From positions 1-57,295 of IMG/VR virus record IMGVR_UViG_3300022602_000110: a stretch of 57,295 nucleotides of DNA. One strand, written 5' to 3'. Below the pieces are notes generated by a model. It was not told the DNA's origin. It made no database searches and worked only from the letters and a program-made list of their open reading frames with translations. Below, piece by piece: positions 24,418 to 39,800 of the stretch. This DNA is from a virus. A program made the position numbers and the translations under genes. Every line of letters begins with the position of its first letter. Position 1 is the first letter of the stretch.

Positions 24418-27400
24418 ATGATACCAGCAACTAACTCGAAACTACTTGTCGCAGAAGATTGGACAAAGATATATCAAACGTTCGCAAATGCGGACTTCAC
24501 CAGCTACGATTTTGAAACAATTCGTAGAACAATGATTAATTACCTTAATCAGAAATATCCTGAAGACTTCAACGATTACATTGATTCTAGCGAGTACATT
24601 GCTTTAATTGAGCTAGTAGCCTTTGTAGCACAAAATTTAAGTTTTCGCATTGATTTAAACGCTCGCGAAAACTTTTTAGAAACTGCACAAAAACAAGACA
24701 GCGTTATTCAACTAGCACAGTTGATTAACTATAGTGCTACTAGAAATACTCCTGCAACTGGATTAATTAAAATAACAGGTGTTAAGACCACTGATAACGT
24801 AGTTGATGCTAGCGGTATCAACTTAGCAAACCAACAAGTTAACTGGAACGACCCTACTAATAGCAATTGGTATCAACAGTTTGTTAGTATTTTAAATTCA
24901 GCAATGCCAGGGCATTATGCGTTCGGTACTCCTAATGATAGAAGTACAATTAATGGCGTTCCTACTGAACAATATAGTGTTAATTCATCTAATTTAGATG
25001 TTCCGGTTTATTCTTTTACTAGAGCCATTAACGGTAATTCAATGGCCTTTGAAATTGTTCCTTCTACATTTTCTGGACAAAGTTACGTCTACGAATCCAC
25101 TCCATTACCTGGAAGCAATTTTACCTACATTTATCAAAATGATGGACAAGGAGCGGGCTCTAATAATTCTGGCTTCTTTGTAACATTTAAACAAGGTGCG
25201 TTAAGTGTATCTAGTTTTTCAGTGACTAATCCTGTTACAAATGAAATCGTTGGAGTAGATGCTCCCGACATTAATGATTCAGATGTATGGTTATGGCAAC
25301 TAGATGCAAATAACAGATATGCTAATTTGTGGACTAAAGTTGATTCTGTTACAGGAAACAACGTCATTTATAATAGTATCTCAAATAAACAACGCAACAT
25401 CTATTCAGTAACATCTAGAGTAAATGATCAAATTGATTTAAACTTTGCTGACGGTGCCTTTGGTAACTTACCTCAAGGTAATTTTAATTTGTTCTACAGA
25501 CAAAGTAACGGATTGACATATTCAATTACTCCTGATCAAATGAGAGGTTTGTTAGTACAGATTCCTTATTATAATAAGAATGGACAAAGTCAAACATTGT
25601 CTATTACTTTATCACTTCAATATACTGTTACAAATAGTTCGGGCGCAGAAACAATTAGCGATATCAAAACCAAAGCCCCTCAAGTATATTATACACAAAA
25701 CAGAATGATCACCGGAGAAGATTATAATATTGCTCCGTTAAACGCTGGCACAGACATCCTTAAAGTTAAAAGTATTAATCGTGTAAGTAGTGGTATTAGT
25801 AAATTCTACGATTTAGCTGATGTTAGTGGAAAATATTCTAGTACAAATATTTTTGCTTCAGATGGAGCATTATATAAAGAATATTCACAACAGAATTTTC
25901 AATTTTCATTTACTGGAAACAATGACATTTACTCCGTTGTTACAAACCGAGTAACTCCTATTATTGACTCAAATGAAGTTACTGCATTTTACTATGATAA
26001 TTGGCCACGACCAGATTTAAGTGATCCGGGTGTCGTTTGGATTCAGGTAACAGCAGGTTCTGGTCAGTCTACTGGTTATTTTGTAAACAAAACTCTTTAT
26101 CAAAATAGACCATCGCAGTCTGTTCCGCAAGAAGTTGGATATTTTTCGTCTAATAATTTACAGTATGCATACACCGGTGCGTTAGTAAAAGTGCTACCAG
26201 GAACTGATCCAGCGACTGGCGCACAGCGATATTTCTTGCCTAATGGAAACTTTACAACTACTCAAGATGACACCACCGTAGACTATCGTTGGATACAAAT
26301 TACAAACGTAATTGGCGATGGTGCAAATGCAGGACAGGGCGCATTATCAAATGGCACCGGTCCTATTATTGTTACAGGAAATGTTCCTACAGGATGTTTG
26401 TTTACACAAGTTATCCCTCAGTTTGAAAGTATACTACCTACAAGTGTACAAACTGAAATTGTTAATTTGTGTTCAGCGTATAGAAATTTTGGTTTAAGTT
26501 TTTCTGCAACTAGCAGATCTTGGTATATCATTACAGATACTAATTTAGATTTAATTAGTGATTTTAGTTTGTTATTTCAACAAGATGCAACTAATACTAA
26601 TAAGGATGCAAGTTGGATTGTCAGTTTCCAGTGGACTGGTGTCGAATATAAAGTATTCTACAGAAGTACAAAATATTTGTTTGAAAGTCTTGCTGAAACA
26701 TCTTTCTTCTTTGATCCAACAAATGTAAACTTTGATTATACAACAAATACCATTGTTAAAGATAGCGTTACTGTATTAGGAATTAATAATATTCCTAATT
26801 CTTCTTATCCACTTGGTCAAGATTTTGATTGGCAAATTGATAATACAGTAGTTGAGTCTGACGGATATATTGAACCTAAAAAAGTTCAAGTTTCTTTCTT
26901 CTCAGATTTATTAACTGGTCAAATACACGATCCTGATGCATTTACGATTATTGCCAACCCTACATATACATCACCTCAAACTGGATATCTAAGTAATTTT
27001 GTGTATTTCCAAACAAGCTCAGATGGATCTACTTATTCTATTGTAGATACTTCGACTACTCCTATTACTGCATATCCCAATGAGACATTTATAACAACTC
27101 CTAACACTGCAACTTTATATTATTTTTATGATACTGATGCAAATGTTATTACACAATATAACCCTGTAACAGCAACTTACGATATACAACCTAGTTATTT
27201 TGCCCAGCCAGGCCGTACAGGATTAAAGTTCCAATATCAACACAATAGCGGTGATGATCGCAGATTAGATCCAAGTAAAATGAATATTATGGAAGTTTAT
27301 ATTTTAAATGCTTCATACGATACAGCATATAGATCTTGGTTATCAAACGGTGCGACTAGTGCAGAGCCTATGCCGCCTACAAGTTCAGATCTTGAAAATA

Positions 27401-27855
27401 ACTATGCCGCTGTGCTAGAACCTATCAAAGCAATCAGTGATGAAATTATATATCAACCAGTAACATACATACCGCTATTTGGTTCTGCCGCAACACCTAA
27501 TTTACAAGCAACATTTAAGGCAGTTATAAATCCGGCGGTATCAATTAGCGAAAATGAAATTAAAAATTCTATCATGAGTGCAATCAACGATTTCTTTGCT
27601 CTTGAAAACTGGGACTTTGGTCAAAGTTTTTACTTCAGTGAATTATCAACCTATGTTATGAATTTGTTAACACCTAACATTACAAATTTTGTAATTGTTC
27701 CTACAGCAAATGTTTCATTTGGTAGTTTATATGAAATTGCTTGCCAGTCGGATCAGATTTTTATTAATGCGGCAACAGTAGATAATATTCAAATAGTAAA
27801 TTCTATTACTTCTACTGTGCTAAACACAACTTCAACTCTAGTAACCAGTGCGTAA
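24418..27855 (+). CDS. gp6: Baseplate wedge protein gp6
   Basis: Wedge core protein that links neighbouring wedges into the baseplate ring; it belongs to the J-type family. The N-terminal block is diagnostic: YDFETIRRTMINYLNQKYPE, then DYIDSSEYIALIELVAFVAQ and NLSFRIDLNARENFLETAQK (residues about 35-100). A C-terminal block (about 1040-1100, ISENEIKNSIMSAINDFFAL) is also typical. At 1145 residues it is much longer than T4 gp6 (660 aa); the extra is mostly beta-rich sequence in the middle. It follows gp25 and precedes the giant gp7-position protein, the T4 order 25-(53)-6-7. Confidence 0.92.
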   Translation: MIPATNSKLLVAEDWTKIYQTFANADFTSYDFETIRRTMINYLNQKYPEDFNDYIDSSEYIALIELVAFVAQNLSFRIDLNARENFLETAQKQDSVIQLAQLINYSATRNTPATGLIKITGVKTTDNVVDASGINLANQQVNWNDPTNSNWYQQFVSILNSAMPGHYAFGTPNDRSTINGVPTEQYSVNSSNLDVPVYSFTRAINGNSMAFEIVPSTFSGQSYVYESTPLPGSNFTYIYQNDGQGAGSNNSGFFVTFKQGALSVSSFSVTNPVTNEIVGVDAPDINDSDVWLWQLDANNRYANLWTKVDSVTGNNVIYNSISNKQRNIYSVTSRVNDQIDLNFADGAFGNLPQGNFNLFYRQSNGLTYSITPDQMRGLLVQIPYYNKNGQSQTLSITLSLQYTVTNSSGAETISDIKTKAPQVYYTQNRMITGEDYNIAPLNAGTDILKVKSINRVSSGISKFYDLADVSGKYSSTNIFASDGALYKEYSQQNFQFSFTGNNDIYSVVTNRVTPIIDSNEVTAFYYDNWPRPDLSDPGVVWIQVTAGSGQSTGYFVNKTLYQNRPSQSVPQEVGYFSSNNLQYAYTGALVKVLPGTDPATGAQRYFLPNGNFTTTQDDTTVDYRWIQITNVIGDGANAGQGALSNGTGPIIVTGNVPTGCLFTQVIPQFESILPTSVQTEIVNLCSAYRNFGLSFSATSRSWYIITDTNLDLISDFSLLFQQDATNTNKDASWIVSFQWTGVEYKVFYRSTKYLFESLAETSFFFDPTNVNFDYTTNTIVKDSVTVLGINNIPNSSYPLGQDFDWQIDNTVVESDGYIEPKKVQVSFFSDLLTGQIHDPDAFTIIANPTYTSPQTGYLSNFVYFQTSSDGSTYSIVDTSTTPITAYPNETFITTPNTATLYYFYDTDANVITQYNPVTATYDIQPSYFAQPGRTGLKFQYQHNSGDDRRLDPSKMNIMEVYILNASYDTAYRSWLSNGATSAEPMPPTSSDLENNYAAVLEPIKAISDEIIYQPVTYIPLFGSAATPNLQATFKAVINPAVSISENEIKNSIMSAINDFFALENWDFGQSFYFSELSTYVMNLLTPNITNFVIVPTANVSFGSLYEIACQSDQIFINAATVDNIQIVNSITSTVLNTTSTLVTSA

Positions 27856-27867
27856 GGATAGTAACGG

Positions 27868-30800
27868 ATGTCAAACTCTAACGATAAAAAATCAATAAAT
27901 TTACTTCCTTCGATCTTTAGAACAGATAAAAATACTAAATTTTTATCAGCAACTATTGATCAATTAATACAAACGCCTCAACTAGATCGTATAAATGCCT
28001 GGGCAGGTAGCACCGATACAAAAACATATAATCCCGCAACAGATCGGTACATCCCCGAAACAATGCCATTAAGAAAAGATTATCAATTAGCACCGGCGGT
28101 GGTTGTGAGAGATCAATATCAAAATATTAATGGCACATTTGGATATGATGATTTAATTAATCAAATTGCATTCGAGGGTGGGAATACTACCCGTTTAGAT
28201 CGATTGTTTAAACCTGAGTACTATTCATACAATCCTCATATTGATTGGGATAAGTTCGTTAACTTCGACCAATATTATTGGTTGCCTGTAGGTCCTGATT
28301 CAGTAACAGTTGAAGGTTTACAAAAAAATGCAATAAGCACTTATACAATAACTGATGCACAAAGCGGTGAAAATATTATTGTAACACCAGATGGATTAAC
28401 TCCGGATGTTACTTTAACACTATATCGAGGAATAACTTATAATTTTAATGTTAATTCAAAACATAAAATTTGGATTAAGACTCGTCGTGTTGGCGGAGCA
28501 AGCCAAGCGTTTAGAACAACAATTACTAATAATGGTATTTCATCAGGGACTATTACACTAGTTGTTGATGAAGATACACCTGCTGTTTTATATTATGTCG
28601 CCGACGATGATGTATTAGTAGGTGGCGAAATTATTGTTAAATCTATTCAAGCTGACTCAGTTATCGATATTACTAAAGAAATTTTAGGAAAACAAAATTA
28701 TACTTCTGGAAATGGCGTTGTTTTTACTAATGGCCTTAAAGTTAATTTTACGGGATCGGTTACTCCTGCTGAATATGCTGGGTATGATTTTATTGTTGAC
28801 GGTGTTGGTAGTGCGATTAGATTGATTCCGTTGAACTCTTTACAAGTTCCTGAATCTTATTCTTCTGCATACGATGAAAATTTTGACGGTACAAATTTCG
28901 ATGAGTTTCCATTCGATAATTTTTCAACCCTACCATTAACTCCTGAATATATCACAATTAATAGAGGTAGTTTAGATTTAAATCCGTGGACTAGATATAA
29001 TCGTTGGTTCCATAAAGATGTTATAACACAAACAGCCGCATACAACGGAACAACTGCTCAGTTTGATCAAACTGCTCGAGCTACTCGTCCTATTGTTGAA
29101 TTTAAACCAAACATTCAATTGTTTAATTTTGGTTCTGTTGCTAAGCCAAACATTCAACACATTGATACTACTACAACTGATGCGTTTTCTAAGGTAGAAG
29201 GACAAATAGGTTATTACGTTGACGGTGTTTTATTAGGTCAAGGTGATCGAGTTATTTTTACAGCAGATCCTGATCCGTTGGTTAACGGTATTACATTTGT
29301 TGTTAATTTTGTTAAATTAAACGGAAACTTTGTTATAAGTCTAGATCGAGCAACTGATGCTACCCCAAATATCGGCGATGGTGTAGTTGTCTTGTACGGA
29401 GAAACACATAAAGGAACTAGTTGGTGGTATAACGGAACTGCCTGGATTGAGGCTCAGGAAAAAACAACCATTAATCAATTTCCACGTTTTGATGTTATAG
29501 ATAAAAACGGTATTAGTTATGGAAACATCGATCATTATGTAAACAACACATTTGACGGTACGTATTTGTTTAACTATGCAGTAGGTAATGGATCAAATGA
29601 TAGTGTACTAGGGTTTCCATTATTATATAAAACTATTGCTGACCAAGGATACTATTTGTTTAACAACTATTTCATGACAGATGAAATGGTAATCGAAAAC
29701 CAATCAGTTACAACTACAATTCCTATTAGTTTAGGTTTTTTAAAAATTAATAATCAGTCAGGAACTCCTGCGTATGAAAATGTGTGGACGCCTGTTCAGA
29801 CATATTCCATTCCTATTATTCAAAGCCAAGTAGTAACAACTACAGCGACTACATCAATAGAAATCATCGCAGTTGATAATCCAGGATATCAAACTATCTC
29901 TGTTAGTGTATTTGTTAACGATGTTAGAAAATTTGAAGCGAGTGACTTTAATTTATTTGCTGATAGAAATAGATATTTTGTAAATTTTACAACTCCGTTA
30001 AATGTTAATGATAGAGTTTTGTTTAAATTATACACAGATGCTATTCCAAATGACAACGGATACTATGAAGTTGCTATAAACTATACAAACAATCCGTTCA
30101 ATGGTCCTATTGAACAATTTACATTGGCAGAATTATCAGACCATGCTGAAACTATGGCTGATACACATCCTCTATTCCGAGGCACATTCTTTGGTGATAA
30201 TAACATTAGAGATTTAGGTGATTTTAATAATTATGGAACTAGATTAATTTCTAACAATACTCCTGCATCTTTTGCTGGTTATTTTATCTCCAATCAAGAA
30301 AATAGCGTTGTATCAAGTCTTCGAAAAGCCGCATTACAATATTCACAATTTAAGTTAGGATTCTTCCATCGTATGCTAAGTATCGGCGGAACATATACTC
30401 CGGCTGAAGCACTGGATATTATTCTACACAACATGAACTTAAACAAGGATATTAATTTCCCTTACTCAAGTTCAGATATGGTAGCGTATGGTAAAGATTT
30501 TACAAGTAATACTTGGACCGTAACAGATTCTAGAAATACAACCTATGCGTTAAACAGTGTGTTTAGTTCAACAGAATTGTCGTTGAGATCTGTGTTAATC
30601 TATTATACAGATGTTAATACTGGCATAACTGAACAATTGATTAACGGTGTTGACTACACCTTTGATAGTGTAGATCCTGTATTTTATGTATTGCGTTCTT
30701 TAAATAAAGGCGATACTCTTTCTATTAGAGACTATGCTTCAACCGCAGGATGTTTCGTTCCTTACTCTCCTACAAAATTAGGATTGTATCCGTCATTTGT

Positions 30801-33800
30801 TCCACAAATTTATTTAGATAATACATACGCTAATGGCCCTCAGTTAGTAATTCAAGGACATGATGGCAGTATAATGGTTGCCTACGGTGATTATAGAGAT
30901 GGAATAATTTTAGAATTAGAACGAAGAATTTATAACAATATTAAAACTCAATACGATTCTGATTTATTCGATATCAACGAAGTAATGCCAGGAGCCTTTA
31001 GATCTAACGATTATTCTTACAGCGAAATATCAGACATACTTGCTCCGGAATTTTTTAAATGGGCAGGATTTTATGGTCTAGATTATTCTAGAAATACTAC
31101 ATCTTCTGATGATCCTAAATCGTGGAACTATCGTTCTTCAATAAACGCATTAAACAATGTACCGTTGCCAGGTGGTTGGAGAGGGATATTTAAATTCTTC
31201 TACGATACAGATCGCCCTCATACATGTCCTTGGGAGATGTTAGGATTTTCTACAATGCCTGCATGGTGGACAAGTGTATACGGTCCAGCACCTTACACTT
31301 CTGGTAACTTATTGCTATGGAGTGATTTAGAAGCAGGCACTATCAAAGATCCTGCAGGAGTTACAATTAATTCTCTTTATGCTCGTCCAGGACTAACTTC
31401 AATTATTCCAGTTGATGCGAGCGGTAATTTATTAGATCCGGCAAAGATTGGCCTAGCACAAAGATTAGATCCTAATCAAACAAATTTAGATTGGAAGTTT
31501 GGAGACATTGGGCCAGTTGAATCTGCTTGGAGAAGAAGCAGTCTATGGCCATTTGCAGTTCAAATTTTATTAGCGTTAGCTCGCCCTGCAAAGTATACTT
31601 CTACAATGTTTGATACAAGTAGAATGAATAAAAATCTTGCTGGTCAATATGTTTATTCTAACAAGGGATTTATTGATCTATCTAACTTATCAATATTTGG
31701 TTACATTTCTACAGGCACTGCTACGTTAAGTGCAGGGTATAGTCCTATTCTTGTCGAAATTGGTAGACAAAAGAAAAGTTCATTTATATCCGATCTATCT
31801 CAAGATTTAGAAAATCTAACAATGAATTTGATGTACAAGGTTGGCGGATTTGTTAATCAAGATAAAATAGATATTATTATTGACTCTGTTAACCCTGCTA
31901 CTAAAAATCCTGGTGTTGCTCTTCCTAATGAAGATTATGAAGTTTTCTTGAATAGAAGTAATCCTGTTAAATCAATAGGAGTGTCTGGTATTATTGTGGA
32001 AAGAACAGATACTGGATTTGTTCTTAGAGGATATGATAAGTTACATCCTTATTTCAATTGTTATTATCCTACTGCAAATAGCACAGACCCTGCATTTACT
32101 GTTGGTGGTAGAACCGAAGAGTATGTTGTATGGACTCCTAGTCCGACCACAGTTGATGTTGCTGTTGGTCCTACAGCAGTTGCAAGTACAAATGCAAATT
32201 TCTATCAAGCAGGTCAATTGGTAAGTTACAATAACTTATGGTATAGAGTAAAAATAAGTCACGAAGCAGGATCGACTTTTAATTCTTCTTATTTTGTGCA
32301 GTTACCTAGTGCTCCTATTATTGGAGGAATATCTGTTCTTAAGGCAATTACTTATTCTGACACAGTAACGACCATACCTTACGGTACAGAATTTACAAGT
32401 TTACAAGAATTGTATTACACAATCATGGGATATGGCCAATGGTTGTTACAACAAGGTCTTGTGCTTGATCAATTCAATACTGACCTTAGTGAAGTTATTG
32501 ATTGGAATTTTACAGCTAAAGAATTATTATTCTGGACCACTCAGGCATGGGCAAGTGGTAGTGTTATCACGCTATCTCCATTTGCTAACAACATGACATT
32601 TACATCTACTGATTCAGTAGCTGACAATTTATTAGATCCATTAACTGATTATAGCATATTGAAATCAGATGGAACACCGTTAGCAAATGATTATATTAAT
32701 ATTGTTAGACAGCCTGGATCTATTACCATTAATACTTTAAATCCAAAGGATGGTATTTACTTTGTGCGTTTGAATTTTATTCAAACAGAACATGCTATTG
32801 TACTGCGTAACCAGTCTATTTTTGGTGACATTATCTATGACATCGAAACAGGATATAAACAAGCTAGAATTAAATTAGTGGGCTTTATAACTGGCGGGTG
32901 GGACGGCGGCTTAAATGCTCCGGGATTCATTTATGATCAAGCAACTATTGGTTCATGGACTGAATACACTGATTATGGAATAGGCGATGTTGTACAATAC
33001 GTTGGCAATTATTATTCTGCATTAACAAAAATTTCAGGAACAAGCACATTTAAATTTAGTGAATGGCAAATACTTCCCGGTAAGCCTACACCAAAATTAC
33101 TGCCAAACTTTGATTATAAAATTAATCAATTCCAAGATTTTTACAATCTTAATATTGATAATTTTGACAGTGCTCAACAAAAAATGGCACAACATCTTAC
33201 TGGATATCAACCACGACCTTACATGGATAACATCTTTGTCGATCCTATCAGCCAGTATAAATTTTATCAAGGATTTATTCGTGAAAAAGGTACGCAGAAT
33301 GTCTTTACAAAATTAAGTAAGGCCAGTGAAGCAGTATTGCACGGTGAGATTGATTACAACGAAGAATGGGCGTTTAGAATTGGTGCGTATGGATCCTATA
33401 CCACTAAGAAAGATATTGAAATCAGTTTAAATGAAATTCAATTTCAAGAAAATCCTCAAATTATTCAGTTCACTGATATAGCACCTGTAAATCCTAATGA
33501 TTTATTGATTTATCAAACTCCTTCAGATGTACTTGTTAAACCTACTGACTATACTAACGATCCATGGCCTACAAGTCCTGCCTCTAGTTTAGACTACACA
33601 AGCATGTTGCCTGTTGCAGGTTATGTTCGTCTTGATGATGTAACATCTACTGCATTTAACAAATATAGTTTATTAGACATTGCTAACAATAGAAATATCA
33701 ACGAAGGCGACACAATATGGGTTGGCTTTAGAGAAGATGGCAGTTGGGATGTTTTACGTTATTCTAAAGTTCCTACTAATATTACAGCGGCCGCAATTAA

Positions 33801-36800
33801 TTTCCCAGGATCAAACATAATATTAACTACAAATCTTCCACACAAATTAAGTGTAAACGATTTAATATCTGTTAGTCAGTTAGATCCTAGTATTGATGGT
33901 GTATATCAGGTACAATCTGTTCCTAACGTAAATCAAATTATTGTTGCTTCTAATTTAACTTTAATTTCTCCTACCCTAACACCCGGCGTGGGGTTGCTAT
34001 TTAAATTTGCCAGTGTACGATTTAACACATTTGATGATTTAAATAATTTTGAATTCTTAAATGATTTAAAAGAAGGCGAAAACATTTGGGTAGATAATGA
34101 TGGAAATAATCGCTGGGGTGTATTTGAAAAAGTTAACGCCTATATTCCTAGTGCTGTTTCATCACCTACGTATTCATTCCCAGTAAGACCAAATGAACAA
34201 TATGGTGCTACTGTTGCAAGTTCTGTAGATGGAACAAAATTGGCAGTATCTTCTCCTTATTTTAATTCTATCTTTACAGGTTACGGTAAAGTTTATGTAT
34301 ATAGAAAAGATGGTCAAGGTAATAGTTTAGTGAATGTTGCCCAACTGACTTTAAATGAACATAGCGGAAACACTTATGTCAATTCAACTACAGATTCAAG
34401 TTTCGGTCAAAGTTTAATAGTTGATGGTTTGACAAATTATGTAACAATAGGTGCACCTAAAGCAAGTTTGGTTAGACATATTACAGGTAGTAATTTTGCA
34501 GGAACTACAGGTACGGCATCTTCTTATGTAAATCAAGGTGTTGTAAAAATTGTTAATGTTAATTTTACAACAACAAATGTAACTAATCCTTATGTGCTAG
34601 TAAGTCCAACTCCTGCATCAAATGCGCAGTTTGGATATAGTATTGTTCAAAATAATAATTCATTTGTGATTTCTAGTCCTGGACAGAATTCTATTCACAT
34701 ATTTGATTATTCTGTTAACAGTGACAGCACATTAACTTTTGAATCTCCTATTACAATTACTCACGGAAATCTTCCTACAGATGCTTTTGGTTCATCGATT
34801 GCAACTAGCAATGATGGTGCGATTATGGCTATTGCGGCTCCGGGTCCTGCGTTAAGCACTGGTACTGTTTATATCTATCATAATCAAATATTGACACAAT
34901 CTATTACTGTAGATACCCTAGCACCTTACGATACTGTGCTTAAAGGTTCTGGTTTTGCAAGTCAAGTGTTATTAAATCAAGATGGCACATATTTGTTTAT
35001 TACTGCACCTAGATCTATTTCTAATGGAACTAAGATAGGTAAAGTATTTGTAATGACATTGAATACTGCGACCTACCATTATGAATATAGTCAGACTGTT
35101 ACTAGCCCATATAATAATTTAGGTGTAGAATTTGGAACAGACATTGGTATTGATCCTACAGGAAATGTATTAACTGTTTCAGGCATTGGAGCATTAAAGC
35201 CGGTAACATTTGATGTATATTCAAAACGTTTAACCACTGTTTCAACTGACTATACAAACGACCCTGCTTCTACAACATCGACCAATGCAACAACATTCGA
35301 TTCTAAATCTACATTGTTCCACGGCGATCTAAAATCGTCAGGATCTACCTTTGTATTTGATAGATATCAAGATATGTTTGTATATGGTCAAGAAATTTCT
35401 AACCCGGCAGTGGAAGAATCAAGTGTATACGGTTCTTCTGTTGCAGTGACCGATAGCGTTATAATTGTAGGGGCACCAGGCTTGTCTAACGTGACTACAC
35501 AGTCGGGCGGTATTTACATATTTGATCTAAATTCAAACTATAATAATAGTTGGGATTTACTAAGACAAGAACCTGATCTTGTAGACCTTTCTAAGGTACA
35601 GAAAGCATACACTATTGATGATACAACCTCTCAAGTTCGGGATTATTTAGAAATTATTGATCCTGTTAAAGGCTATATTCCTGGGCCTGCCGCACAAGAA
35701 TTAAGTTACAAATCATTAAGCGATCCGGCAATTTATTCTATTGGTAATGCAGGAACAGTTAACAATACCAATGCCAACTGGATAGATGAGCATGTTGGTA
35801 AACTATGGTGGGATTTAAGCACTGTTAAATTCACATGGTATGAGCAGGGCGAATTAGAATTCCGTAAGAACAATTGGGGAGGAGTATTCCCAGGATGTAC
35901 TATTGATGTCTATGAATGGGTGCGTTCAACATATCTACCAAGTCAATGGGCCGGTCTAGCAGATACAACTGACGGCCTTGTTCTTGGAATGAGTGGCCAA
36001 CCTAAGTATCCTGATAATAGTGTATTGTCTGTTAAACAAATTTTTAATTCTACAACACAACAATTAACTAATGTTTACTACTATTGGGTTAAGAATACTG
36101 TCGTTGTTCCTAGCAATACTACAAGAAGAATTAGTGCTTATAATGTAGCAAGTTTAATTGCCAATCCTCTAACAAATGGAATTCAATATATTTCTTTCTT
36201 GTCAGATAATGCTGTATCATTGGCTAACTGCAAACCTTCTTTATCATCGTCTGATATTCATCTAGCAGTTGAAATGGATACTATAAACAATTCTATTCCT
36301 AAACATACAGAATGGTTGTTATTGCAAGAGGGCGATATTAATAGTTTGCCTGGCAATGCGTTAACACAGAAATTATTAGACAGTCTTTTAGGACATGATA
36401 CACAAGGTAATCAGGTTCCTGATCCTACATTGCCTAACAGATTAAAGTATGGTGTTGAAATTAGACCTCGTCAAAGTATGTTTGTTGATCGTCTAGGTGC
36501 TATTAAGATATTAGTTGAATATGTTAATAGTATTTTGTCTCAGAATTTGATCACAGACAATTATGATCTTACATTATTAAAATCTAAAGAAGAGATTCCT
36601 AATATTGCATTAGGTACATACGATATTTTAGTTGAAGACTTGACAGCCCGAGATTTATTATCTCCTAGATATGTTTCTCAAGCAACTTTAGCATGTACAT
36701 TAAAGTATGGAAAAATTTCAACAATATCAATTGTTAATCCTGGATTTGGTTATAAGACTGCTCCTACAGTAACTATATTAGGTACAGGTACTGGCGCAGA

Positions 36801-39800
36801 GATTGGACTAACGATTGATGCATCAGGTGCAGTGGTATCTGCAAAAATAATTAGTGCAGGATCTGGTTATACAACAGAACCTACATTTGTTGTAAGACCA
36901 TTTACTGTTATTGTACAAAGCGATTCTAGTGTAAACAATAAGTGGAGTATATATCAGTGGAACTATCAAACATTGACCTGGGGTTATCCGGTGCATGTTC
37001 AAAGTTTTGACACAACTAACTATTGGTCATATGCAGATTGGGTTAGTCCAAAGTTTAATCCAAATCAAGAATTCTTGATAACATTAGATGCGCCGTACGA
37101 GCTTGATGTATTAACTAATGTTCCTGCTGGAAATTATATTAAAATTAGAAATAACGGAAATGGGCAAGCAATCGTTCTTAAGAAGTTATCAACAGTTGAT
37201 CAACCCGGTTCTTATAATTTAGAATATGATTTAGTTTACCAACAAAATGGTACTATTCAATTATCAAATAGTTTATGGAACTATACTTCTGGTACATCTG
37301 GATTTGACAACATTGCGGCATATGATCAAACAGGCTTTGATTCAACTCCGGATCAAGAAGCTAGTAATATTTTTAATGCTATCAATAATAATATTTTTGT
37401 AGGCGATTTACAAATATATCTAAATCTCAGTTGGTTTAAACTTGTTCGTTATGCAATGACAGAACAAAAATTTATAGATTGGGCGTTTAAAACATCCTTT
37501 ATCAGTGTAACAAACAATGCAGGGCAGTTAAATCAGCCAGCTACTTATAAGTTAGATGATACTAGTTATTACGAAAGTTTTATAGCGGAAGCTAAACCTT
37601 ATAGAACAAAAGTTAGAGAATGGACAGATGCATATACTTCTACAGAAGTATCAATGTCTATGACTACTGACTTTGACGTTCCGTCTTATTATAATACATC
37701 AACTCATCAGTTTACTCCGGTATCATTTGGCTCATCATTGTTAACACAACAACCTTATAGATCTTGGTTTGACAATTATACATATTATATAAAAAGTATT
37801 GATGTGTTTAATGGCGGATCCGGATATCAATATCCGCCTCAAGTTATTATTGAACCGACAAATGGTGATATAGTAACGACTACCGCTACTGCTGTAGCCT
37901 ACATTGCGTTAGGGGCAGTGACACAAATTGTCGTTACTAATCCAGGTGCAGGATACACATCTAATCCTAGAATTATTTTAGCAGGTGGTGGCCCAACAAC
38001 ATTAACAACTGCGACAGCAGGTGCCAAGTTAGCAAATGATACTACACGAGCTACATTGACACATATTAAGTTTGATAGAGTTGCGGGATATAATGAAATT
38101 ACTACATCAACTGCCTATGACAGCTTTGTCGGTGACGGGTCTAAACATGTATTTCCATTAACATGGTATCCGTCTACTAATCCTGCTGATTTCACTGTAT
38201 TGATAGCAGGCATTTTGCAGTTACGTTCAGATTATACTATCAATTATAGTACTACCAAATTTAAAGGTTATACAAAAAATTATGCTACTATAACATTAAA
38301 TTCTGTTCCAACGTTTGGTCAATTAATTGAAATTGATTATGTTAAGAACGTTGAGTTATACCATGCAGTTGATAGAATTCAACACTTTTATCAACCGACT
38401 AGTGGAATGCCGGGTAATACTGCTACGCTATTAATGAATGGATTAGAATATCCAGGTGTAACAATCGACACATTGCCGTTCCAGGCTTCGTTGGGTTGGG
38501 ACACAGCACCGTTTGATCAAAGTAGTTGGGACGATTATGTTTCGGAAACAGGAGTTTATATTGCATCCAGCCCTGTAGTTAGAGCAAACCCTGCGTTTGC
38601 TAACGGAAATTATGTATTTTCAGTTTCCGCCACCCCGGGCATTAGAAATATACAAATTGGTGCAACTGCTACATTTACAAATACTACAACTATATATACT
38701 GTTAACAGTTCAACAGCTAACGCACTTTATAGAGGATATTGGGATATTGGAATTACAGGAACAAATATTCCCGTATTCTCTACAAGCGAATCTATAACAT
38801 TTACTAATCCTAATGCAGAAGTATTTGCGCTTCCTTTTGTTCCTGCGGTAGGTACAACTATTACTGTATATGTAAGTACAGGTTCTGTTGTTAATGCTAC
38901 AAGAATTGATGATCCTAACTATGGAACAACTGGTACAATAACTAACGCTAATGCTACTATGAAGAGCTTTAACGGTGTAGTTGGAATTAACACAATTAGT
39001 ATTGGTCAAATAGTTGGTCCTAACGACATAATTATATTCCGTCCTTGGACAAGCGATGGAACAACTATTCCCAACGATGTAGATTTAGATACATTAGTTT
39101 ACGGTGGAACTATTACCCCAGGTTATATTAGTGAATCAGATGAGTATACTGATATTAATTTAGATGGCGATGCATTCATTAGCTCATCTAATAGCCACGG
39201 TCCTGAAGAAAATCTTCCTGGCAATATTTTAGAAAGTATTGGAATTAGCATTTACGAACGTCCGCTAGCAGTCAATCCATTGATAGTTAATAAAAAGTAT
39301 TTCACAGACGGAACTGTTAGAACATTTGACCTTGGCATCACTCCGCCTAATGTAGATAGTGTATTTGTGTTGTGGAATGATACGCCGTTATATAATACTG
39401 TCGATTTTACGATTGACTATGTTAACAATACACTGTCAACAAACAACACATTGACCAATGGTTTCCTATCGTTGACTACCTTGGGAGTTGGCGGAACAGA
39501 ATTATTAGAAAACGACACAGTGGTTGTAACTAATACTGCGACAACTCAATATGCTTTTGCATCGGCTTTCTCAGAAGTTCAAAGTGCTTATGTAACACTT
39601 AATGGTGTATCAATTGCTCCGCCAAACTATACATTGGTAAGTAACACAGATACATATGGTGTTGGTAGAGCAACTATCAGTTTGAACACAACAACACATG
39701 TAAATGATGTTATTCAGGCTTGGTTGTTTGCGGCTCCATACAAAGCATTTAGTCAGGTAGTTGATCAAATCACTACTGCAAGTTCTGGAGTTAGTGTGTT

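Noticed and set aside
38710-39009. A 99-codon minus-strand frame opposite the giant gene
   Set aside because: It is Cys/Ser/Asn-rich and lies wholly opposite a well-supported gene; a shadow frame.
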